From positions 1-14,835 of the forward strand of contig JADLBI010000036.1 of assembly GCA_020847775.1 (NCBI GenBank): DNA of 14,835 bases, written 5' to 3'. The stretch's first letter is position 1; each line of letters begins with the position of its first letter. Source of the stretch: Opitutaceae bacterium. GTDB taxonomy: Bacteria > Verrucomicrobiota > Verrucomicrobiia > Opitutales > Opitutaceae. Below the pieces are notes generated by a model. The model was not told the origin of the DNA, did not search any database, and saw nothing but the letters and a program-made list of their open reading frames with translations. This document shows positions 1-9,216 of the stretch, one piece after another. The position numbers were made by a program, and so were the translations under genes.

Positions 1-1
1 C

Positions 2-2914
2 AGCCGGGATAATCCTGACCTCAAGTTGGGCATAACGGCGCTGCAGAACGGCGAATGGGTCAGGGCGCGCAAGGCGTTTGAAACCGCGTCCGGCGCCGGG
101 CGGATCTTCGCCTGTGTGATTCTCGGGGAACTGTATCTGCAGGGCCTGTCCGTGCCCTACGATTTGGATCAGGCGGTGGCCTATTTTGAGGAGGCGGAAA
201 ATGAGAACTACCAAAGCACTTGGGCGGCGCGGCGCCTGGCTCAAATCAAGCAAGGACAGACTTACGTTCAGGTCATCGCGGAAAACCGCCAGATGCGGGA
301 TAATATGCATCGCCTCAACGCCACTTTCACCGGCACCTTCACCCCGCTTCCTGCCGCGACCGAGATTCCGACGCAGGCCGCTATCGACGCGACGATCAAG
401 GGCAGTCCGTGGACATATGCGCAACTCGAGGACGCGTTGAAGCAGCAGGTGAATTACATCGCGCTGGCGACGGCGATTCGCACCGATGGCGCCGATCTCT
501 ACGCCGGCGAGAAGGATCGTCTGCTGGCATTGCCTGCCATGGCCGGGCAATATGAGGCCGACACGGATTTGGTCGGCGCGTTGATCAGCGAAGCCAAACC
601 CGGGGCGGGGCAGTGGGCGCGGGAAATGGCCCAAGCCGCCATCGCGGCTCGACGCGCGCAATTGCCCGCGCAAGAAGTGTGGACCGATTCACTCGCGCTG
701 CGGCGGCGGGCTGCGCAAGGGGAGCTGGCGGCCCTCTATCAATTGAGTCAGATGCGCGGAGAGCAGAAAACGTTAGGCGACTACCCCGAGATCATCCAAA
801 AGCAATTGGCTGGGGTTAAGCAGCGCGCCGTGGCTGAAAATTTTGCCCCGGCCCTATGGCTGGCGACAAGTGATTTGGAAATTAACACCGACAAGTCGAA
901 AATCGATCTCGCTCAGGCCGCAGTCTATCATCGGGCGTCGGCCTTGGCGGGCGAAGCCGAGGGCGCATGGAAACTGGCCCAGCTTTATCACGCCACGGCG
1001 GTTTATGAAACGAAGCAGGAGGGTGTGGCCGACAACTATCTTGCGGCGGAGCATTGGTATATCGAGGCCGGGGCGTTGGCCCGCCCCGGACAAAAGGTCG
1101 GCTACAAGTCACCCGAGGACTGCCTGTATTTGCTCTATAGTTTCCAGAGACCGGTTGGCAGCACCGCGTTTGAGATGCGCACTGAAGCGGAGGATTTGCG
1201 CTGGGCCCGCGAGCTCTTGCGGCGCGGCGGTCAGGTGGCCGAAAACACCAAGATCGCGCTCGCGGCTTTGCAGGCCCGCAATCCGGGGGTAAACGTGGAA
1301 AAATTGCTCGTAGATTTGCCGCCGGAGGCGCCGGCGTTTTCCGCGCAACAACTCGCTGAACTGGCAAAAAGTTCTGCGGATGGCGATGCGATGGCCGCGC
1401 TGAAATTAGGCGACGCCTACGCGACCGGGCGCGGCGTGTTGCAAGACGACGTGGTGGCGAATCGCTGGTTCACGCGCGCGGCGGAACTAGGCGACGCCAC
1501 GGCGATGCGCCGACTCGTGCGGCAATACACCAGCGGTTGCGGCGTCAAAGTGGATGTCGTCCAGCAACGTGCTTGGTTGCGCCGCATCGCCGAGTCGGGG
1601 GAGGTGGGCGCGTGGGCGGAGCTGGGCCGGCGATCGGAAGGGGTGGAGCGTCTCGCCGCCTTCGAGCAAGGCGCGGATGCGGGTGACGCCGAGGCGCTGT
1701 TTGAATTGTCCGACACTTGGCAATACGGCCGCGGCGGGGTGGAGAAGGACGAGGCCAAGTTTCTCGAGTATGCGCAGCGCGCCGCCGACGCCGGATCGGC
1801 CAAGGCCATGGGGCAGCTTGGTTTTTTCTACAGTTACACCAAGAAGGACGATGCCACGGCGTTGCAGTGGTATCGCCGGGCCGTGGAGGCCGGAGACAAG
1901 AAACAGCGCATGGTGCTGGCCGCACTATACATCGGGGCGAAAGACAAGCCCGCCGCGGAAAAAATCTATCGCGAAATGGCCGAGGAGGGCGATGCGGTTG
2001 CGCAGGCCAAGTTGGGCGTTGGGCTTTTTAATGGTGGTCTCGAAGACGAGGGCATGATTTGGTTGCGCAAAGTAGCAACCGGCCCGGCGACCAACGAGCA
2101 GCAGCAGGCGGCCCAGATGGTGCGGAAGTATGATGAAGAGGAAAAGGCCGCGCCCGGTTCGATCCCGTGGTTGGAGCGACGCTCCCGTCGCGGTGACGCC
2201 GACGCGAGTTTTGAACTGGGGCGCAAGCTTTACGCGCTGCAACGCCCCGGTGCCTTGGGATTGTTGCGCACGGCGGCCGAGACGGGCCACGCCAAGGCCA
2301 CGGCGCTGTTTTATGCCATATCCTTGGGCGACAAAGATCAGGACAAAGCGTGGCTGTCGAAATGGCTGGAAGCGCGCATCGCGGAGAACAACGCGCAGGC
2401 GATTTTGATCGAGGGTCAGTTGCTTGCGAAGACGAACTTGCCCGAGGCGTTGAAGCGCTTTGAGCGCGCGGTGGAGCTGGGCAACGTGGAGGCGAAGTTT
2501 CACCTCGGCATGGCCAAGTATCAGGGCCAGCAGGTCACACAGGACCGAGCGGGCGGCATCAACCTGATCAGCGAGTCGGCCGAAGGCGATTTTCCGCTGG
2601 CGCAGTTTACGTTGGGCAAAGGTCTGCTCAAAGGCGACGTTGGTCTGGAGGCTGATCCGAAGCGGGGCTTGGCGTGGTTGGAAAAAGCGGCCGCGCAGGA
2701 CTGGCAGATGACTGTGACGATGCAGGCGCTCGTGTTGCTCGGGCAGGTTTACGAGTCGGGGCAGGTGCCGGGCATCGCCCGGAGTCTGACAAAAGCGTTG
2801 GAGAACTTTGATCGGGCGGCGAAGCTCGATCCGCGCAATGCGCAGTTGCAGCAGCACCTCAATGGGCTGCGTCAACAGCACTCGCTCGAGATGAAGATGG
2901 GCGGAAAGATCTGA
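2..2914 (+). CDS. Large Sel1/TPR-like repeat protein (5' end outside the window)
   Basis: At least 970 residues of helical repeat protein. The first possible start in view is TTG at 26, but the frame is open back to base 2 and already reads as repeat (residues NPDLKLGITALQNGEW), so the true start and any signal peptide probably lie upstream. Sel1-like units with the A..LG..Y..G.G..D...A..W...AA..G pattern are clearest around residues 455-495 (LGDAYATGRGVLQDD), 555-640, 656-690, 725-755 and 822-900, counted from TTG 26. A more TPR-like unit lies at the start. Such alpha-solenoids normally bind other proteins; no catalytic domain is visible. A membrane-protein gene starts 6 bp downstream on the same strand, suggesting cotranscription. 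The substrate or partner cannot be inferred from the sequence. The long open frames on the opposite strand here are shadows. Confidence 0.85.
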   Translation, partial: SRDNPDLKLGITALQNGEWVRARKAFETASGAGRIFACVILGELYLQGLSVPYDLDQAVAYFEEAENENYQSTWAARRLAQIKQGQTYVQVIAENRQMRDNMHRLNATFTGTFTPLPAATEIPTQAAIDATIKGSPWTYAQLEDALKQQVNYIALATAIRTDGADLYAGEKDRLLALPAMAGQYEADTDLVGALISEAKPGAGQWAREMAQAAIAARRAQLPAQEVWTDSLALRRRAAQGELAALYQLSQMRGEQKTLGDYPEIIQKQLAGVKQRAVAENFAPALWLATSDLEINTDKSKIDLAQAAVYHRASALAGEAEGAWKLAQLYHATAVYETKQEGVADNYLAAEHWYIEAGALARPGQKVGYKSPEDCLYLLYSFQRPVGSTAFEMRTEAEDLRWARELLRRGGQVAENTKIALAALQARNPGVNVEKLLVDLPPEAPAFSAQQLAELAKSSADGDAMAALKLGDAYATGRGVLQDDVVANRWFTRAAELGDATAMRRLVRQYTSGCGVKVDVVQQRAWLRRIAESGEVGAWAELGRRSEGVERLAAFEQGADAGDAEALFELSDTWQYGRGGVEKDEAKFLEYAQRAADAGSAKAMGQLGFFYSYTKKDDATALQWYRRAVEAGDKKQRMVLAALYIGAKDKPAAEKIYREMAEEGDAVAQAKLGVGLFNGGLEDEGMIWLRKVATGPATNEQQQAAQMVRKYDEEEKAAPGSIPWLERRSRRGDADASFELGRKLYALQRPGALGLLRTAAETGHAKATALFYAISLGDKDQDKAWLSKWLEARIAENNAQAILIEGQLLAKTNLPEALKRFERAVELGNVEAKFHLGMAKYQGQQVTQDRAGGINLISESAEGDFPLAQFTLGKGLLKGDVGLEADPKRGLAWLEKAAAQDWQMTVTMQALVLLGQVYESGQVPGIARSLTKALENFDRAAKLDPRNAQLQQHLNGLRQQHSLEMKMGGKI

Positions 2915-2920
2915 TACCGC

Positions 2921-3331
2921 ATGGACGAGTCACTGTGGATCATCGGCCTGCGTCTGGCGGGGGTGATGCATTTCGGCACCGTCGCGTTGGCATGGTTCAC
3001 CCCAATCCCGCCGGGGTGGGAGGAGAATTTGGCAAAGCTGCCGCGCCTGCACCGCCGCTTCGCCTTGGCGCAAAACGCGAGCATTGGCGCGGTCATCGTG
3101 GTGTTCGGGCTGTTCAGCCTATGCTTCGCGGAATCGCTGATCGGCGGCGCGCCGCTCGGTCGCGCGGTGTGCGGCGCGACGGCTTTGTTCTGGGGCGGGC
3201 GCGTGCTGGTGCTGCCGTGGATCGGCGTCGTGGCGGTTTTGCGCACGCCGCTATTGCGCGCAGGCTTCGCGCTGCTCTGCGCCGAGTGCGTGATTTATGC
3301 GACCGCTTACGGCTGGCTCGCGTTGCGCTGA
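2921..3331 (+). CDS. Small four-helix membrane protein, function unknown
   Basis: A 136-residue protein starting at ATG 2921, 6 bp after the repeat-protein stop, so the two are probably cotranscribed. Four hydrophobic segments are visible at about residues 5-27, 52-73, 78-103 and 109-134. A basic stretch (LPRLHRRFALAQN) lies between the first two, which suggests a cytoplasmic loop there. I recognise no enzymatic motif and do not assign a family. The last 25 bp overlap the end of lspA on the opposite strand, and no hairpin terminator is obvious between the two convergent genes. Codon use and GC content look like the neighbours. Confidence 0.75.
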   Translation: MDESLWIIGLRLAGVMHFGTVALAWFTPIPPGWEENLAKLPRLHRRFALAQNASIGAVIVVFGLFSLCFAESLIGGAPLGRAVCGATALFWGGRVLVLPWIGVVAVLRTPLLRAGFALLCAECVIYATAYGWLALR

Positions 3332-3861
3332 GCCGCAGTGGGCGCCGTCTTGAACGAGTGCCACAGGTAGAGCACGACGCCGACGCAGATGGCCGAATCG
3401 GCCACATTGAAGGTGGGATAAACGTAGGAGCCGAAGTGGAAATCGAGAAAATCCACGACGTGCTGGTGCTGGATGCGATCCACGAGGTTGCCCACGATGC
3501 CGCCACAGAGCAGGCCAAAGGCGATTTGCGCGAGACGGTCGCGCAAGCCGAGGGAGCTGCGGAAAAAATAGATGCCGGCGAGTGTGATGATCGCGATGGC
3601 GGCGAGCAGGGTGCTCTTGCCCGTCAGCATGCTCCAAGCCGCGCCGGTGTTGCCGACGTGCACGAGATAGAAAAAGCCAGGGATGACGGTGATTGATTCG
3701 TAAGGTCCGTAACTGCCTAGAGGCAGACGGTTAATGATCCATAGCTTGGTCAATTGATCCAAGACGAAGACCAATATGGCGAGCGCCAGTAAGAGCCGAT
3801 AGGCTCTGATGCGTTGACAGCGGCTTGGCGCTGGCGAGACGGGGGTAGGATCGGTGGGCAT
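3307..3861 (-). CDS. lspA: Lipoprotein signal peptidase (signal peptidase II)
   Basis: 184 residues. LspA is the inner-membrane aspartic protease that removes the signal peptide from diacylglyceryl-modified prolipoproteins. The family blocks appear in order: DQLTK (35-39), VGNTGAAWS (69-77, the NxGaaFS block with W in place of F), GNLVDRI (124-130) and YPTFNVADSAI (148-158). The expected catalytic pair is Asp128 and Asp155. Four hydrophobic helices are present, with a short N-terminal extension of about 20 residues. The start at ATG 3861 is preceded by a GAGG Shine-Dalgarno-like stretch. It lies 25 bp after the DksA-like gene and is probably in one transcript with it and ileS. The 3' end overlaps the convergent membrane-protein gene by 25 bp. 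Confidence 0.95.
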   Translation of the reverse strand: MPTDPTPVSPAPSRCQRIRAYRLLLALAILVFVLDQLTKLWIINRLPLGSYGPYESITVIPGFFYLVHVGNTGAAWSMLTGKSTLLAAIAIITLAGIYFFRSSLGLRDRLAQIAFGLLCGGIVGNLVDRIQHQHVVDFLDFHFGSYVYPTFNVADSAICVGVVLYLWHSFKTAPTAAQRNASQP

Positions 3862-3886
3862 GGGCGTCCTCGCATGGCGACCCGCT

Positions 3887-4873
3887 TCAATCGCCGCTGT
3901 CGTCCGTATCCATCATCTTGCCGGTGTCATCGCCGTGTTCGCTGAAGAGTCCGGCTTGGGTGCGCACGCGGTGCCGGTTGCGCTCGATCTCTTTTTGCGC
4001 TTCAGCGGAATGCCGGGTGAATGGCACGGCAAGCAGGCGGTCCTTGGCTATGGGTTGGCCACTGATTTCACAGAGGCCGTAGGTGCCTTTGTAAATGCGT
4101 TCAATCGCGGCCTCGATTTCCGACAATGCCTCCTGCTCATTGGCGACAAGTGAGAGGGCGAAGTCGCGATCAAAGGTGTCCGTGCCGGCGTCGGCCATGT
4201 GCTGGCCGTAAGAGGAGAGATCGCCGGCGTCGTCCTTGGAGGAGCGCTTGAGGGTCTCTTCGGAATGCTGGTCGATCTGGCCGGTTAAGTGTTCGCGCAA
4301 ATCGAGCAGTAACCGGTGGTAGCGCTTGAATTTCTCTGGCACCGGTTTCTCAATCGGCTTCGCTTTGGCGGAGGGCTTGTGAGGATTGAAACCGAGGATG
4401 TCGGCCAAGGACGCCGCTTTCACGTGATTCGACTTTTGCGGTTTGTCGCTGGCGAGAATGACCTTAGCGGCGGCCGGAGCCTTGCCTTTGGCCATGGGTT
4501 TTGGCTCCACGGTTTTGGGCGTGTTCGTTTTGGCGATGGCACGCACTTCATCGAGGGTGAACCCGATGGGCTTTGCTGGTGCCTTCCGCGCGAGGATACT
4601 CGTGCGCAAGGCGTTTTTCTTGGAGGTCTTTTCCATGTTAACAGGAGAGGCAGGGGCCACCGACTTGGCGGCGGGTTTAGCAGGCGGCGCCTTGATTGGG
4701 GTCGCGGGGGCAGGTTTGACTGACTTGCTGACAGGGCGAGTCGGCTTGACTGCTTTGGCCGCAGTTTTTTTTGCGGCAGACTTGACCGGGGCGACCTTGG
4801 GTTTGCGTGCGAGAGGCTTGGTGGTTTTGGCGGCCGGTTTTTTCGCCGGGGTTTTCTTTTTGGATTTGGCCAT
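3887..4873 (-). CDS. DksA/TraR-family protein with Lys/Ala/Pro-rich N-terminal tail
   Basis: 328 residues in two parts. Residues 1 to about 180 are low-complexity and rich in Lys, Ala and Pro (start MAKSKKKTPAKKPAAK), resembling histone H1-like bacterial tails. Residues 181-305 are a DksA/TraR-type domain: a helical coiled-coil region, then LSSYGQHMADAGTDTFDRD (219-237), then the C-terminal finger region at GTYGLCEISGQPI (263-275). Of the four finger cysteines only Cys268 remains; the other positions read Ser271, Ser289 and Ala292, so zinc binding by the usual ligands is unlikely. The LSSY..H.AD.GTD pattern is closer to YteA/YocK-like proteins than to E. coli DksA. DksA proteins act through the RNA polymerase secondary channel; whether this one does is unknown. 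The tail may bind nucleic acid (inference). It sits 26 bp after ileS and 25 bp before lspA. Confidence 0.85.
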   Translation of the reverse strand: MAKSKKKTPAKKPAAKTTKPLARKPKVAPVKSAAKKTAAKAVKPTRPVSKSVKPAPATPIKAPPAKPAAKSVAPASPVNMEKTSKKNALRTSILARKAPAKPIGFTLDEVRAIAKTNTPKTVEPKPMAKGKAPAAAKVILASDKPQKSNHVKAASLADILGFNPHKPSAKAKPIEKPVPEKFKRYHRLLLDLREHLTGQIDQHSEETLKRSSKDDAGDLSSYGQHMADAGTDTFDRDFALSLVANEQEALSEIEAAIERIYKGTYGLCEISGQPIAKDRLLAVPFTRHSAEAQKEIERNRHRVRTQAGLFSEHGDDTGKMMDTDDSGD

Positions 4874-4899
4874 GGGGATGTGGGGTTGGATAAATACTA

Positions 4900-7752
4900 T
4901 CAGGCAAGGGCTTGGGCGCAGCGCGGGCAGACTTCGCCGACGCTGTTGGTTTCGAGGGCGGGCACCCAGCGCCAGCAGCGCGGGCAGCGGGTGCGGCGGG
5001 ATTCGGCACCGGTTTGAACCGCGATTTGCAACGGAGTTCCCACGGAACTCTCAGCCAAGGTGACGGCCGAAACGATGAAGAGTTCGGGCAGTGTCTCGCG
5101 GTGCCTGTGCAGGGTTTGGTAAACTGGATCAGTGGTGATGCCGCTGAGGGTGATGACCGCATCGAGTGATTTGCCTAGTTCGCCGGCCGCGCGGCGCGGT
5201 TCGACGGCTTCGTTGATCTGGGCACGAACGGCGAGCAGTTGTTCAAAATCGGCCGCGTTGCTTGCATTCGTCCACTCCGCCGGGGCGACGGGCCAATCCT
5301 GCAGGTGCACGGAGCCGTCGGTGTATTCGGCGTTCGCGGTCGCGTAACTCCACGCTTCATCAGTGGTGAAACACAGCACCGGGGCGAGTAGGCGCACGAG
5401 TGAGTGGAAGATGTGATGAATCGCGGTTTGCGACGAGCGACGCAGCGGATGCGTGGTGCCGAGGGTGTAGAGCCGGTCCTTGAGGATGTCGTGATACACC
5501 GCCGAGAGCGTGACGGCACAGAACTGGTTGCAGAGCTGGTAAACGCGGTGGAATTCGTAGCGTTCGTAGGCCTTCGTGCATTCGTTGATGAGCACTGCGG
5601 TCTGGTGCAGCGCCCAGCGGTCAAGCGCGTCCATCCGCGCCACGGGCACGCCGTTCGCGGCGAGGTCGAAATCGAAGAGATTGGAAAGCTGGAAGCGGAA
5701 GGTGTTGCGAAAAAGCCGGTAGGCCTCGCCGATGTTTTTCAGGATCTCATCATCCACCGGAATGTCGTCGCGGAAATCCTGCGAGGCGATCCACAAGCGG
5801 ATGACATCCGCGCCGTATTGGCCGATGTAGGCCTCGGCGGTTTGCGGCTTTTGATAGGTGCTGCTCTTGGAAATTTTCTGCCGATCCTTGTCCACGATGA
5901 AGCCGTGGGTGAGCACGGCCTGGTAGGGCGCGGCTCCGAAAGCGATGACGCTGTTCCAAAGTGAAGATTGGAACCAACCACGATGCTGGTCGCTGCCTTC
6001 GAGATAGAGATCGGCCGGCCAGTGCGTGCCGCCTTGGCCGCGCTTGAGCACTGCCGCTTGGGTGGAGCCGGAATCAATCCACACATCAAGCGTGTCGCGG
6101 CCGCAGGTCAGTTGGGCGGGAGCCGGCCAGCCTGCGGGCAGTGTAACGCCCTTCAACAAGTCCTCAGCGCTGAGGTCATACCAGCAATTGGAACCGAGTT
6201 GGGAAACCTTGTCGGCGACCGCGCGGACGACGGAAGCATCGAGCCAGGCGTTTTTGTCGGCATCGTAAAACGCCGGGATCGGCACGCCCCAAGAGCGTTG
6301 GCGACTGATGCACCAATCGGGCCGCGACTCCACCGCACCGCGGATGCGGGCCTCGCCCCAGGCGGGAATCCAGCCTTGGTGCTCCGCGATGGTTTTGATT
6401 TCGCCGAGGGCCTTGGCGCGATGCCCGGCCTTGTCGAGCGACACGAACCACTGGTCCACCGCGCGGAAAATGATGGGCGTCTTCGAGCGCCAGCAATGCG
6501 GGTAGCTGTGCTCGTAGCGTTGCTTGGCGAGCAGGGCGCCGACGGCGTCGAGTTGCTTGAGCACGGCAATGTTGGCGGGCGAAGTTTTCTTCGCCTTCAA
6601 GTCTTCAACGCTCTCCAGCGTGCTCACGCCGACGAGATCGGCGGGCAGCTTGCCATCGTTGACGTAGCGGCCGTCGTCGCCGACCGGGCAGTAGATTTCG
6701 AGCCCGGATTTGAGGCCGGTTTGATAATCCTCGCCACCGTGGCCCGGCGCGGTGTGCACGCAGCCGGTGCCGCTTTCGGTGGTGACATAATCCGCCAACA
6801 CGACTGGCGAAGCGCGGTCGATGAACGGATGGCGCGGGGCGAGCTTTTCGAGCTCGGCACCTTTGACGATTTTCACAACCGGGGCCGCGCCTTCATGCTT
6901 GGCGGCGGCGAGAACCGGGGAGAGCAACGCTTCGGCGACGAGGATGCGTTCGCCGCCGAGATCGGCGACGACGTAATCAACCTGCGGATGCAGCGCGATC
7001 GCGAGATTGGCGGGGATCGTCCACGGCGTGGTGGTCCAGATGACGATGTAGAGCGGTTTGTCGGCCGGCAGGCCGAATTTTTCCGCTTCGGCGGTCGGCA
7101 CGTTGAACTTCACCCAGATGGAAGGCGAGACGTGCGGCTTGTATTCGATTTCCGCCTCGGCGAGCGCGGTTTCAAACGGGATGGACCAGTAAACGGGCTT
7201 CTTGCTGCGGTAAACGAGGCCTTGCTCCACAAAGGAGGCGAAGGTGCGCAGGATGTCGCCTTCGAACGCGGGCGCCTTGGTTTTGTATTCGTGGTCCCAG
7301 TCGGCCAGCACGCCGACGCGTTTGAACTGGGACTTCTGGGTGGCGATCCATTTTTCGGCAAACGCATCGCAGCGTTCACGCACCTGCGCGGTGGTCAGGT
7401 CGAGCTGCTGCTCGCGGATTTCGGCGATGACTTTCTGTTCGATGGGCAGACCATGACAATCCCAACCGGGCACGTAGGGCGTGCGGTGGCCGGTCATGGA
7501 TTTGAAGCGGTTGACGAAGTCCTTGAGCGACTTGTTCAATGCCGTGCCGATGTGCACATCGCCGTTGGTAAAGGGCGGGCCGTCGTGCAATACGAAGCTC
7601 TTGCCGGTGCTCGCGCGCTGGCGCTGCATGGCGCCGTAAAGATCGAGTTTTTCCCAGTGCTTGATTCGCCCCGGCTCGCGTTGCACGAGATTTGCCCGCA
7701 TGGGAAAATCCGTCTTCGGCAGGAGCAGGGTGTCTTTCAATTCTTGAGCCAT
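4900..7752 (-). CDS. ileS: Isoleucine--tRNA ligase
   Basis: 950 residues, the normal size for bacterial IleRS. This cytoplasmic class I synthetase charges tRNA-Ile and edits misactivated valine. Visible blocks are PKTDFPMRA (12-20), HDGPPFTNGDVHIGT (56-70, the HIGH motif as HIGT), GWDCHGLPIE (96-105), the editing-domain threonine-rich TTTPWTIP (240-247), GTGCVHTAPGHG (328-339), and KISKS (626-630) as the KMSKS loop. A C-terminal zinc finger has Cys923, 926, 942 and 945. I chose ATG 7752 (MAQELKDTLL...) because homologues begin this way and it leaves 59 bp after hemG. The frame stays open to 7986, but that extension would overlap hemG and reads as unrelated sequence. No clear Shine-Dalgarno precedes 7752. 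The long open frames on the + strand across this gene are shadows. Confidence 0.96.
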   Translation of the reverse strand: MAQELKDTLLLPKTDFPMRANLVQREPGRIKHWEKLDLYGAMQRQRASTGKSFVLHDGPPFTNGDVHIGTALNKSLKDFVNRFKSMTGHRTPYVPGWDCHGLPIEQKVIAEIREQQLDLTTAQVRERCDAFAEKWIATQKSQFKRVGVLADWDHEYKTKAPAFEGDILRTFASFVEQGLVYRSKKPVYWSIPFETALAEAEIEYKPHVSPSIWVKFNVPTAEAEKFGLPADKPLYIVIWTTTPWTIPANLAIALHPQVDYVVADLGGERILVAEALLSPVLAAAKHEGAAPVVKIVKGAELEKLAPRHPFIDRASPVVLADYVTTESGTGCVHTAPGHGGEDYQTGLKSGLEIYCPVGDDGRYVNDGKLPADLVGVSTLESVEDLKAKKTSPANIAVLKQLDAVGALLAKQRYEHSYPHCWRSKTPIIFRAVDQWFVSLDKAGHRAKALGEIKTIAEHQGWIPAWGEARIRGAVESRPDWCISRQRSWGVPIPAFYDADKNAWLDASVVRAVADKVSQLGSNCWYDLSAEDLLKGVTLPAGWPAPAQLTCGRDTLDVWIDSGSTQAAVLKRGQGGTHWPADLYLEGSDQHRGWFQSSLWNSVIAFGAAPYQAVLTHGFIVDKDRQKISKSSTYQKPQTAEAYIGQYGADVIRLWIASQDFRDDIPVDDEILKNIGEAYRLFRNTFRFQLSNLFDFDLAANGVPVARMDALDRWALHQTAVLINECTKAYERYEFHRVYQLCNQFCAVTLSAVYHDILKDRLYTLGTTHPLRRSSQTAIHHIFHSLVRLLAPVLCFTTDEAWSYATANAEYTDGSVHLQDWPVAPAEWTNASNAADFEQLLAVRAQINEAVEPRRAAGELGKSLDAVITLSGITTDPVYQTLHRHRETLPELFIVSAVTLAESSVGTPLQIAVQTGAESRRTRCPRCWRWVPALETNSVGEVCPRCAQALA

Positions 7753-7811
7753 GGGAACAGGAGCGCGGAAGGGTAGGTCGCGTCCCGGGTGAGTCAAGGT
7801 TAAGACCGGTT

Positions 7812-9173
7812 TTAGGCGGAGGCGCGGGCCGCCAACTTTTCGCCAGCCGCAATGCAAGCGGGCACCGCGATGCCGTCGCGACATTGGCCGCCGATGAAGA
7901 AGCCCGGGTAGTCGCGTTCGCAGGTGGTCATGGCCGCGAGGAATCGTTCGTGGCCGAGGTTGTATTGCGGAATCGCGCGGGGCCACAGGCGGTGGCGTTG
8001 AAAACTAGGCGGGCCCTGCACGCCGAGCAACTGCGCGAGGTCGGCTTGCACGTGCGCCAGCAACGTTTCCGCCGGCAAAGTCGCCAGTTCAGGTTGGCGA
8101 CAGCCGCCAACCATGACGGTGAGGGCGACGTGATCTTGCGGCGCGCGCCCGGGGAACAAGGTTGAGGAAAAAAGCACACCGAGAATCGAGCGTTGCTCGA
8201 TCGCCGGCACGAGCACGCCGAAGCCGTCGAGTGGATGCGCGATTTGGCTACGGTGGTAACCGAGACACAACGAGGCGACCGGTGGAAATTCGATCTGACC
8301 CAAGGCGGCGAGCGGACGCGTGGCTGCATGGCCAAGCGTTAATTCGGCCAATGTGCCAGCGGGCAAGGCCGAGGCCACCGCATCGAATGTTTCCTCGTGT
8401 GTTTCCGTTCCAGCAGGATAACGCACGGTCCAGGGCTGCCCAGGGATGAGGGCGGTTACCGTGGCCTGTAATTGCAGCGCACCGGCGGGCAGGGCGGCGG
8501 CGAGGGCATCCGGCAGGGTTTGTAAACCGCGTTGGAATGAAATGATGCCACCGCGTTTCTGACCGACGGCTTTGCGGGCCTTGGCGGCAGCCATCATGCC
8601 ACGAATCAAAGAACCATGTTGGCGTTCGCTCGCCCACAAGGTGGGAAACGCGTGTTGCGCGGAGAGCTTCTCCGGGTCGCCGGCATAGACGCCGCCGACG
8701 AACGGATTGATGCCGTAATCCACGATCTCGCGCCCGAAGTGATCCGTGATAAAAGCGGCCAAGCTGACATCGTGCGCGCGTTGGCGCGGGCGTTGGAACA
8801 ACTCGGTCAAGAGTCGGCATTTGGCCCCGAAGGAAAATAAGGGGGTCCGGAGCAAGGCGGGCGGCGACATCGGCGCGGCGAGGGGGCGGCCCCGGCGAAC
8901 GATAAAACGTTTTTTGGCGGACGGGTTGGCGGGGCATACCTGCTCGCGCAGGCCCAACTCTTCGAGGAGCGCGCTCAAGGCCGATTCATTTTCGAGCAAG
9001 GAGTTGGGCCCGTGTTCGATCAACCAGCCGTCAACCGATTCGCTGCCAATCGCGCCGCCGACGCGCGAGGATTGCTCGAAGACACGCACGCGATGGCCTT
9101 GTTTGCACAAGCGATACGCGGCCGTCAGCCCGGTGATACCGGCTCCGAGAATGGCGATGGTTTTAGGCCGCAT
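7812..9173 (-). CDS. hemG: Protoporphyrinogen oxidase, FAD-dependent (HemY-type)
   Basis: 453 residues. The enzyme oxidises protoporphyrinogen IX to protoporphyrin IX using FAD and O2, the penultimate step of the protoporphyrin branch of haem synthesis. The N-terminus is a dinucleotide-binding fold, AILGAGITGLTAAYRL (7-22), followed by Glu33 for the ribose and RVGG (37-40), then HGPNSLL (54-60). The C-terminus has GFFIGGQCRDGIAVPACIAA, the second FAD-contact block typical of the amine-oxidase-like superfamily. Length and layout fit the HemY/PPOX class, not the small flavodoxin-like HemG of E. coli. Some homologues act as coproporphyrinogen III oxidase in the coproporphyrin-dependent route. 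The presence here of hemF, which makes protoporphyrinogen IX, favours the classical reaction. The gene lies 146 bp after hemE and 59 bp before ileS. Confidence 0.92.
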   Translation of the reverse strand: MRPKTIAILGAGITGLTAAYRLCKQGHRVRVFEQSSRVGGAIGSESVDGWLIEHGPNSLLENESALSALLEELGLREQVCPANPSAKKRFIVRRGRPLAAPMSPPALLRTPLFSFGAKCRLLTELFQRPRQRAHDVSLAAFITDHFGREIVDYGINPFVGGVYAGDPEKLSAQHAFPTLWASERQHGSLIRGMMAAAKARKAVGQKRGGIISFQRGLQTLPDALAAALPAGALQLQATVTALIPGQPWTVRYPAGTETHEETFDAVASALPAGTLAELTLGHAATRPLAALGQIEFPPVASLCLGYHRSQIAHPLDGFGVLVPAIEQRSILGVLFSSTLFPGRAPQDHVALTVMVGGCRQPELATLPAETLLAHVQADLAQLLGVQGPPSFQRHRLWPRAIPQYNLGHERFLAAMTTCERDYPGFFIGGQCRDGIAVPACIAAGEKLAARASA

Positions 9174-9186
9174 ATCTCACAGGCTG

Positions 9187-9215
9187 ATTGTGTCCACATT
9201 GTCACTCCGTTCCAA
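9187..9215 (-). promoter_or_regulatory. Possible sigma70-type promoter before hemG
   Basis: On the - strand, TTGGAA (9210-9215) and CACAAT (9187-9192) are separated by 17 bp, each matching four of six consensus bases, and end 13 bp before the hemG start. A 17-bp palindrome lies just upstream. This is a weak call; hemG may simply be read from the hemE transcript. Confidence 0.22.
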
Positions 9216-9216
9216 T

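Noticed and set aside
1925..2881. 318-codon open frame antisense to the repeat protein
   Set aside because: Shadow of the Sel1-like gene; no family features.
5968..7776. 602-codon open frame on the + strand antisense to ileS
   Set aside because: It is a high-GC shadow frame of a certain ileS; the translation shows no domain and only composition-driven residues.
7753..7986. N-terminal extension of IleRS by 78 residues
   Set aside because: It would overlap the end of hemG, and the residues do not resemble IleRS; ATG 7752 gives the normal start.
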